A stretch of 8,705 nt of DNA from Candidatus Nomurabacteria bacterium (GTDB taxonomy: Bacteria; Patescibacteriota; Minisyncoccia; Phycocordibacterales; SBAW01): the NCBI GenBank assembly GCA_943349675.1, contig CALQZN010000026.1, forward strand, positions 1 to 8,705. Direction: 5' to 3'. Every line of letters starts with the position of its first letter. Position 1 is the stretch's first letter. A model generated the notes under the pieces. That model was given only the letters and a program-made list of their open reading frames with translations, made no database searches and was not told where the DNA came from. A program made the translations under genes and the position numbers. Positions 4,879 to 8,705 of this stretch are shown here, piece by piece.

Positions 4879-5460
4879 CAACAAATCGAGCGATCCGCCC
4901 CCTTTGTGTGCCTCGTGATACAAGGTAACTAGTTCGCGTGATATTGTTTTTAACTCTGTTTGTGTAAATTTGCCCGGCGCATTTTTTGCCAACAGGTCAC
5001 GCACTTTCCAGTGCAACATCCCTGCAAGCGCTTCGGGGGCAACATCGGCGCGCAGCGCCTCCCCAAGCAAAAGCCACGTTTTTTTACGATCGCGTAAAGC
5101 AAATGCCTGCGCTATTGAAAATACATTAAACGACTCTTCTTTTTTTTCTTCTAGCAACCACTCAACTGTTACACCTTTTTTTGCTAAAAAATCTAGTGGT
5201 TTTTTAAGTAATTTTTCTTCTTGGAAGACAAACGTGTGTGGTGATTTTTGTAACCCCTCAGTGAGCGCCAAAAACTCCTCTCCCAATTCTCCTGTAAGTG
5301 CCCCCTCCAAAATAAACGTACGACTGTCTCCAAGCATTGACGGTGTTGAGGCGAGTGTCGCTATTTCTTCGACCAGCATTCCTTCCCATCGCAACTCCTC
5401 AGGAGTATTCTTGCGGCGTTTCGTGCGCCCCCCACTTTTACCTACCACAACCTCTATCAT
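4852..5460 (-). CDS. Short DNA polymerase III delta (HolA)-like protein
   Basis: A 202-residue protein resembling the clamp-loader delta subunit, which opens the sliding clamp. The N-terminal half has the delta-like order TLASTPSMLGDSRTFILEGAL (35-55), then a helix and strand HTFVFQEEKLLKKPLDFLAKKG (75-96) and VTVEWL. The C-terminal half has the helical collar pattern NVFSIAQAFALRDRKKTWLLL (112-132) and APEALAGMLHWKVRDLLAKN (141-160). Normal delta is about 330-340 residues. The middle lid region expected after VTVEWL is absent, and the N-terminal nucleotide-fold region is degenerate (VVVGKSGGRTKRRKN). The ATG at 5460 overlaps the polA stop by ATGA, and GGAG lies 13 nt upstream. An in-frame TTG at 5481 would add 7 residues inside polA and is less likely. 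The assignment rests on pattern recall, not alignment. Likely co-transcribed with polA. Confidence 0.65.
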   Translation of the reverse strand: MIEVVVGKSGGRTKRRKNTPEELRWEGMLVEEIATLASTPSMLGDSRTFILEGALTGELGEEFLALTEGLQKSPHTFVFQEEKLLKKPLDFLAKKGVTVEWLLEEKKEESFNVFSIAQAFALRDRKKTWLLLGEALRADVAPEALAGMLHWKVRDLLAKNAPGKFTQTELKTISRELVTLYHEAHKGGGSLDLLLERFVLKV

Positions 5461-7841
5461 ATTGCTTGCATGTCTCCCCAATTCTTCCCTTGCTTGCCCT
5501 CAACACTAAAAGGGATATGATGACGTTTTTCTGCAGAAAGAGTGTTTTCCATTATATGTTTGATGCGTGGCGCAACAGTGTCCAACACCCTTGTCTCTAC
5601 CTCAAACACCAACTCGTCGTGCACCTGCAACAGGAGGTGCGTGCTTTCTTGTAGATTTTCTTTTTCTATCCACTCACCTATAGCAACCATTGCCAGCTTT
5701 ATAATATCTGCTGCCGTACCTTGCACAGGCGCGTTAATGGCCATACGCTCCGCAGAAGCTCGTATATACGGCACGGGGGACTTAATGCCTTCAAAATATC
5801 TACGACGACCGAAATAGGTCGTAGTGTACCCCAACCGCGCAGCATCTGCTTTTGTCTCCTCCAAATATGCCGCCAGCCGAGGAAACGCTTCAAAATACTG
5901 ATTGTAAAACTCTTGTGCGTCTTTGCGTTCTGTCCCAAGCGAATCTTTGAGTGCATTGACCCCCATACCGTACAAAATCCCAAAGTTTATTACCTTTGCT
6001 CTACGCCGCTGTTCGTACGTCACGTCTTTTGCTTCTATATGGAACACCCGCATAGCAACTTCTGTATGTACGTCACGGCCATTTTTAAATATATCTATCA
6101 ACACCTTGTCACCCGAGAGAAACGCTGCGATACGTAGCTCTATCTGTGAGTAGTCAAACGACAGCAGCTGCATACCCTCTCCCGCCACAAATGCGTGGCG
6201 GATAGCCCGACCAAGTTCGGTTTTGATAGGGATATTTTGTAAGTTGGGGTTCTGCGACGACAGGCGGCCCGTGGTTGTCCCCGTTTGTACGTACGATGTA
6301 TGCAAACGACCCTGTTGGTCGAGCAAGGTAGGAATTGTGTCTATATAGGTAGAGAGGAGTTTTTGCAGCTCACGGTGCGCTAAAATGTCGCCTACTATGG
6401 GGTGAAGCGTGCGCATTTTCTCGAGCTCAGATTCCTTTGTAGAGCGTTGTCCTCCTGCAGTCTTTTTTTGATTTTTAACTACGAGTCCTAGTTTGTCGAA
6501 CAACACGTCTCCCAACTGTTTTGGCGAGTTGATGTTAAACTCCTCTCCCGCCGCATCAAAAATACGCGCTGCTATTTTTTTAAGTTCAGCCCCATACTCG
6601 TTTGAGAGTTTTTTCAAAAATACGTTGTCGACCTGTATTCCTACAGCTTCCATACCACGCAGAACCGGCGCAAGCGGCAGTTCTATGTTGTTGTATATAA
6701 AATCAAGACCTCGTGCCTTCACTTCTTTTAGAATAGCCTCTTTAGACTCCACAAAATTCGCACTCTTACCCACACGATATATGTCGTCAAGCGTTGGCTG
6801 CGTTATGTTGGAGTCGAGCACCCACAGCGCCAAAGCTACCGGCCCCAGGTCTTCTGGAGAGACCTGGGCCACAGGTTCAGCTTCTGCTTCGAGCGTAAAC
6901 TCACCAGCATCACCAAAAAGATCCGGTTCTAGCAACTTCTTAAGGCGCGGCAACAGCGAACGAAAGTCGAACTCCGCCATCATGTCGAGTACCTTTTGTG
7001 GAGACACAGATTGCATCCATTCTTTCTCTGGCAACGCAAACTGTATCGGCGCGTCACGGCGAATCTCTGCCAGCATTTTAGAAAATACTGCATCTTCTTC
7101 ATTTTCGAGCATCAATTGCGCAAAACGTTTTTGTACACCCGCCTCTGCGGCAACAGTCTCGACTCCTTTTGTTTTGAGCGCACGGTAAACCGCTTCGATT
7201 GTGCCAAATGTTTTAATTAATTTGAGAGCGCTCCCCTCACCCACACCTTTGACGCCTTTTATGTTGTCGGACGCATCACCCATAATGCCTTTGAGGTCTG
7301 GTATAGACAGCGGCCCAAACCCAAAACGCTCTACAATAGCCGCTTCGTTGTACAAAATAGTGTCTGCGAGGCCTTTTTTAAACGTAAATACGCGCACACG
7401 GTCGTCGTCTACCAATTGCAGCATATCCATGTCGCCCGAGGCGATTATCACATCCACACCACCATGCTGTTTCATCTCCTGTGCAATAGTGCCTATGACG
7501 TCATCGGCTTCAAATCCTTCGCATTCATAGCGCGCTACCCCCAGCGCGTCGAGCACTTCGCGCGAGCGTTTAAGTTGCGACACAAGCGCGTCATCAGTTG
7601 GGGCACGGTGTGCTTTGTACTCTTTGTACGCAACATGGCGATGCGTGTCACCGGGCAAGTCAAACGCGGCAACTATGTAGTCGGGTTTAAAGTCCCCAAT
7701 TATTTTGACCAGCATCGACACCAGTCCATACAACGCCCCAGTTGGCTCGCCCTTGCTGGACAAAAAGTCAGGCAACGCATGGTATGCGCGATGCAAAATC
7801 GCGTGCGTGTCGAGTATGACGAGGCGTTTTTTTACTTTCAT
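5457..7841 (-). CDS. polA: DNA polymerase I (5' nuclease plus polymerase, no proofreading domain)
   Basis: A 794-residue family A polymerase that removes primers, fills gaps and repairs DNA. The 5'-3' nuclease (about 1-300) has its metal ligands in LDTHAILHRAY (10-20), AAFDLPGD (58-65), EGFEADD (108-114), ASGDMDM (134-140) and GDASDN (188-193), followed by a helix-hairpin-helix GVKGVGEGSALKLI. The polymerase has TGRLSSQNPNLQNIP (524-538), motif A DYSQIELR (563-570), motif B RRAKVINFGILYG (613-625) and motif C VHDELVFEV (740-748). The middle region (about 305-400) is only a remnant ending in YNNIELPLAPVL and has none of the DEDD exonuclease carboxylates, so proofreading is predicted absent. 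E. coli Pol I is 928 residues. The gene is 50 nt after tsaE and overlaps the next start by ATGA. Confidence 0.97.
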   Translation of the reverse strand: MKVKKRLVILDTHAILHRAYHALPDFLSSKGEPTGALYGLVSMLVKIIGDFKPDYIVAAFDLPGDTHRHVAYKEYKAHRAPTDDALVSQLKRSREVLDALGVARYECEGFEADDVIGTIAQEMKQHGGVDVIIASGDMDMLQLVDDDRVRVFTFKKGLADTILYNEAAIVERFGFGPLSIPDLKGIMGDASDNIKGVKGVGEGSALKLIKTFGTIEAVYRALKTKGVETVAAEAGVQKRFAQLMLENEEDAVFSKMLAEIRRDAPIQFALPEKEWMQSVSPQKVLDMMAEFDFRSLLPRLKKLLEPDLFGDAGEFTLEAEAEPVAQVSPEDLGPVALALWVLDSNITQPTLDDIYRVGKSANFVESKEAILKEVKARGLDFIYNNIELPLAPVLRGMEAVGIQVDNVFLKKLSNEYGAELKKIAARIFDAAGEEFNINSPKQLGDVLFDKLGLVVKNQKKTAGGQRSTKESELEKMRTLHPIVGDILAHRELQKLLSTYIDTIPTLLDQQGRLHTSYVQTGTTTGRLSSQNPNLQNIPIKTELGRAIRHAFVAGEGMQLLSFDYSQIELRIAAFLSGDKVLIDIFKNGRDVHTEVAMRVFHIEAKDVTYEQRRRAKVINFGILYGMGVNALKDSLGTERKDAQEFYNQYFEAFPRLAAYLEETKADAARLGYTTTYFGRRRYFEGIKSPVPYIRASAERMAINAPVQGTAADIIKLAMVAIGEWIEKENLQESTHLLLQVHDELVFEVETRVLDTVAPRIKHIMENTLSAEKRHHIPFSVEGKQGKNWGDMQAI

Positions 7842-7850
7842 TACAAAGCT

Positions 7851-7860
7851 ATTTTATCAC
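7851..7860 (-). promoter_or_regulatory. Candidate extended -10 promoter of polA
   Basis: The minus strand reads TGA then TAAAAT (7856-7851), an extended -10 element (TGn plus 5 of 6 of TATAAT), 9 nt before the ATG at 7841. The leader would be about 3 nt. No clear -35 is seen, which is common for extended -10 promoters. A GGAGG further upstream (7872-7868) is too far from the ATG to serve polA. Confidence 0.5.
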
Positions 7861-7891
7861 GGCGCACACCTCCGCTTGTATTTCGCAATAG

Positions 7892-8344
7892 CTAGCGTAT
7901 TTCCACAAATCGCTCCTCCTCTGCGACACCGTCAGACGAAAATTTTATAGTAAGGTCAGGTGGCGGGAGCACATCTTGAAGCCGCTCTGGCCATTCCACC
8001 ACAACAAGCGCGTGCGGGTCTTGCAAAAATTCTGCAGGTTTAAGCGCCGTAAATTCCTCCGGTTTGTCGAGCCGATACGCGTCAATATGCACCAACCGCG
8101 TAAGCCACCCACCTGCCGGGGGTGGCGGCACATCGTACGACTTCATGAGCACATAGGTAGGGCTTTGAATCGTGTTAGGTATACAAAGTTGTTTCGCGAG
8201 CGCTTGGGTAAAGGTGGTCTTCCCTGCCCCCAAGTCTCCCTCGAGCGCCAAAACGTATGCAGCCCCCGTGCGTGGCGGCTGCTCTATCCGCTCAACTACT
8301 TTTTTTGCAAAGCTTCCTAAATCTTCCAACCGCACTTTTTGCAT
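7892..8344 (-). CDS. tsaE: tRNA threonylcarbamoyladenosine biosynthesis ATPase TsaE
   Basis: TsaE works with TsaB and TsaD to make the universal t6A37 modification on tRNAs that read ANN codons; it binds and hydrolyses ATP. The 150-residue protein has Walker A GDLGAGKTT (36-44), the family signature SPTYVLMKSY (61-70), HIDAYRL (86-92) and VVVEWPERL (114-122). Length is typical (about 140-160). A proline-rich insert PPPPAGG (73-79) precedes HIDAYRL. The ATG at 8344 is chosen because it gives the usual short N-terminus (MQKVRLEDLGSFAKKV) and lies 6 nt after a -10-like hexamer. It is first in the minus-strand cluster with polA and holA-like genes and divergent from the pilB-like gene. The tsaB and tsaD partners are not in the window. 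Confidence 0.94.
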   Translation of the reverse strand: MQKVRLEDLGSFAKKVVERIEQPPRTGAAYVLALEGDLGAGKTTFTQALAKQLCIPNTIQSPTYVLMKSYDVPPPPAGGWLTRLVHIDAYRLDKPEEFTALKPAEFLQDPHALVVVEWPERLQDVLPPPDLTIKFSSDGVAEEERFVEIR

Positions 8345-8345
8345 A

Positions 8346-8373
8346 CTGCCAGTGTACCAGAGTGCGTTACAAT
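8346..8373 (+). promoter_or_regulatory. Candidate leaderless promoter of the pilB-like gene
   Basis: TACAAT (8368-8373, 5 of 6) lies exactly 6 nt before the ATG at 8380. CTGCCA (8346-8351, 4 of 6 to the -35 consensus) is 16 nt upstream. AGG at 8374-8376 is 3 nt from the ATG, too close for a typical SD. Confidence 0.55.
8351..8359 (-). promoter_or_regulatory. Candidate leaderless promoter of tsaE
   Basis: The minus strand reads TGG then TACACT (8356-8351), an extended -10 (TGn plus 4 of 6), exactly 6 nt before the ATG at 8344. No SD-like sequence or good -35 is visible. It overlaps the divergent promoter of the pilB-like gene. Confidence 0.5.
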
Positions 8374-8379
8374 AGGTAC

Positions 8380-8705
8380 ATGGTAGTTTTTGCAGATGCC
8401 GAACAAAACAAGCGCATTGATTCTTTAAAAAAGCGCGAAGAAGAGGAGCTTGCCCAAATGCTCTCGCACAAGTATGGCGTCGACTATATTGACCTTTCGC
8501 TTGTTGCAGTCAACACTGACGCACTGCGTCTTTTAACCGAGGCAGAAGCACATGACGCAGAGGTGGCAGTGTTTGGCCAAGTAGGCAAAAAAGTAAGCCT
8601 TGCCGCCCGTGCCCCAGAAAATCCAAAAGTAAAAACGCTCGTAGCAAAACTTACCGAGCGCGGTTTTATACCAACCGTCTTTATGGCTTCGCAAGAAAGC
8701 TTAAA
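8380..8705 (+). CDS. GspE/PilB-type secretion or pilus assembly ATPase, N-terminal part
   Basis: The frame is open from the ATG at 8380 to the window end, 108 residues so far. The visible part opens with a charged helix (EQNKRIDSLKKREEEELAQML) and then matches the N-terminal domain of GspE/PilB-type ATPases (MshEN-like). The signature is YGVDYIDLSLVAVNTDALRLLTE (32-54), followed by AVFGQVGKKVSLAARAPENPKVKTL and GFIPTVFMASQESL. These hexameric ATPases power extension of type IV pili or type II secretion pseudopili on the cytoplasmic face of the membrane. The Walker motifs that define the family lie beyond the window. Because most CPR genomes encode type IV pili rather than type II secretion, PilB is the likelier role, which is inference. 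It is divergent from tsaE across 35 bp. Confidence 0.85.
   Translation, partial: MVVFADAEQNKRIDSLKKREEEELAQMLSHKYGVDYIDLSLVAVNTDALRLLTEAEAHDAEVAVFGQVGKKVSLAARAPENPKVKTLVAKLTERGFIPTVFMASQESL

Noticed and set aside
409..5459. Possibility of TGA recoded as glycine (code 25 CPR lineages)
   Set aside because: TGA ends the first gene, ruvA and polA at positions that fit family lengths or a stop-start overlap, and no in-frame TGA interrupts any gene.
4407..5509. Open frames on the + strand opposite the FecR-like and holA-like genes
   Set aside because: The products are proline/serine-rich without recognisable domains, and the minus-strand genes have coherent domains, coupled starts and promoters.
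6493..7188. Long open frame on the + strand opposite polA (231 codons)
   Set aside because: It is serine-rich and low in complexity, as expected of an antisense shadow, and lies fully inside a well-supported polA with intact motifs.
1..8705. CRISPR array, insertion sequence, toxin-antitoxin or phage genes
   Set aside because: No spaced direct repeats, transposase or integrase motifs, or defence-related proteins were seen on either strand.

Overview
The window looks like ordinary chromosome from a Candidate Phyla Radiation (Patescibacteria) bacterium, most likely Parcubacteria/Paceibacteria. The sequence basis is reduced and simplified core proteins: a MurE-type ligase without its N-terminal UDP-binding domain, a DNA polymerase I without a proofreading domain, and a very short DNA polymerase III delta-like protein. 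Intergenic spaces are tight and several promoters look leaderless. Genes end in TGA, TAA and TAG, so the standard bacterial code applies and the TGA-recoded CPR lineages are excluded. I cannot name the order or genus.

Layout. (1) 1-467: the 3' end of a G+C-rich gene for a small secreted protein, then a clear intrinsic terminator. (2) 517-894: tRNA-Arg(CCG) on + and rpsT (ribosomal protein S20) on -, convergent across a shared bidirectional terminator. (3) 993-3961: a compact + strand cluster of ruvA, a MurE-like ligase, a small single-span membrane protein, a DoxX-family membrane protein and a SpoU/TrmH RNA methyltransferase. Its gaps are -4, 21, 3 and 12 nt. (4) 4018-4093: tRNA-Lys(TTT) on +, followed by a stem-loop and an exact consensus DnaA box. 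(5) 4142-8344: a - strand cluster, in transcription order tsaE, polA, a holA-like gene and a membrane-anchored FecR-like envelope protein. (6) 8380-end: the start of a GspE/PilB-type ATPase gene on +, divergent from tsaE across only 35 bp.

How the genes relate. RuvA (Holliday-junction recognition), Pol I and the delta-like clamp-loader protein serve DNA replication and repair. TsaE, S20, the RNA methyltransferase and the two tRNAs serve translation. The MurE-like ligase, DoxX-like protein, FecR-like protein and PilB-type ATPase belong to the cell envelope and type IV pilus. I see no CRISPR array, insertion sequence, prophage or defence system.

The most notable signal is regulatory. Several genes that appear to be promoter-proximal (ruvA, the 2855 gene, tsaE, the pilB-like gene, the FecR-like gene; more weakly rpsT, trmH and polA) have a -10-like hexamer about 6-7 nt before the start codon (9 nt for polA) and no well-placed Shine-Dalgarno sequence. 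This predicts transcription starting at or next to the start codon. Genes inside the clusters (murE-like, holA-like, doxX-like) instead start by ATGA overlap or very close spacing. No wholly new multi-gene system is evident.
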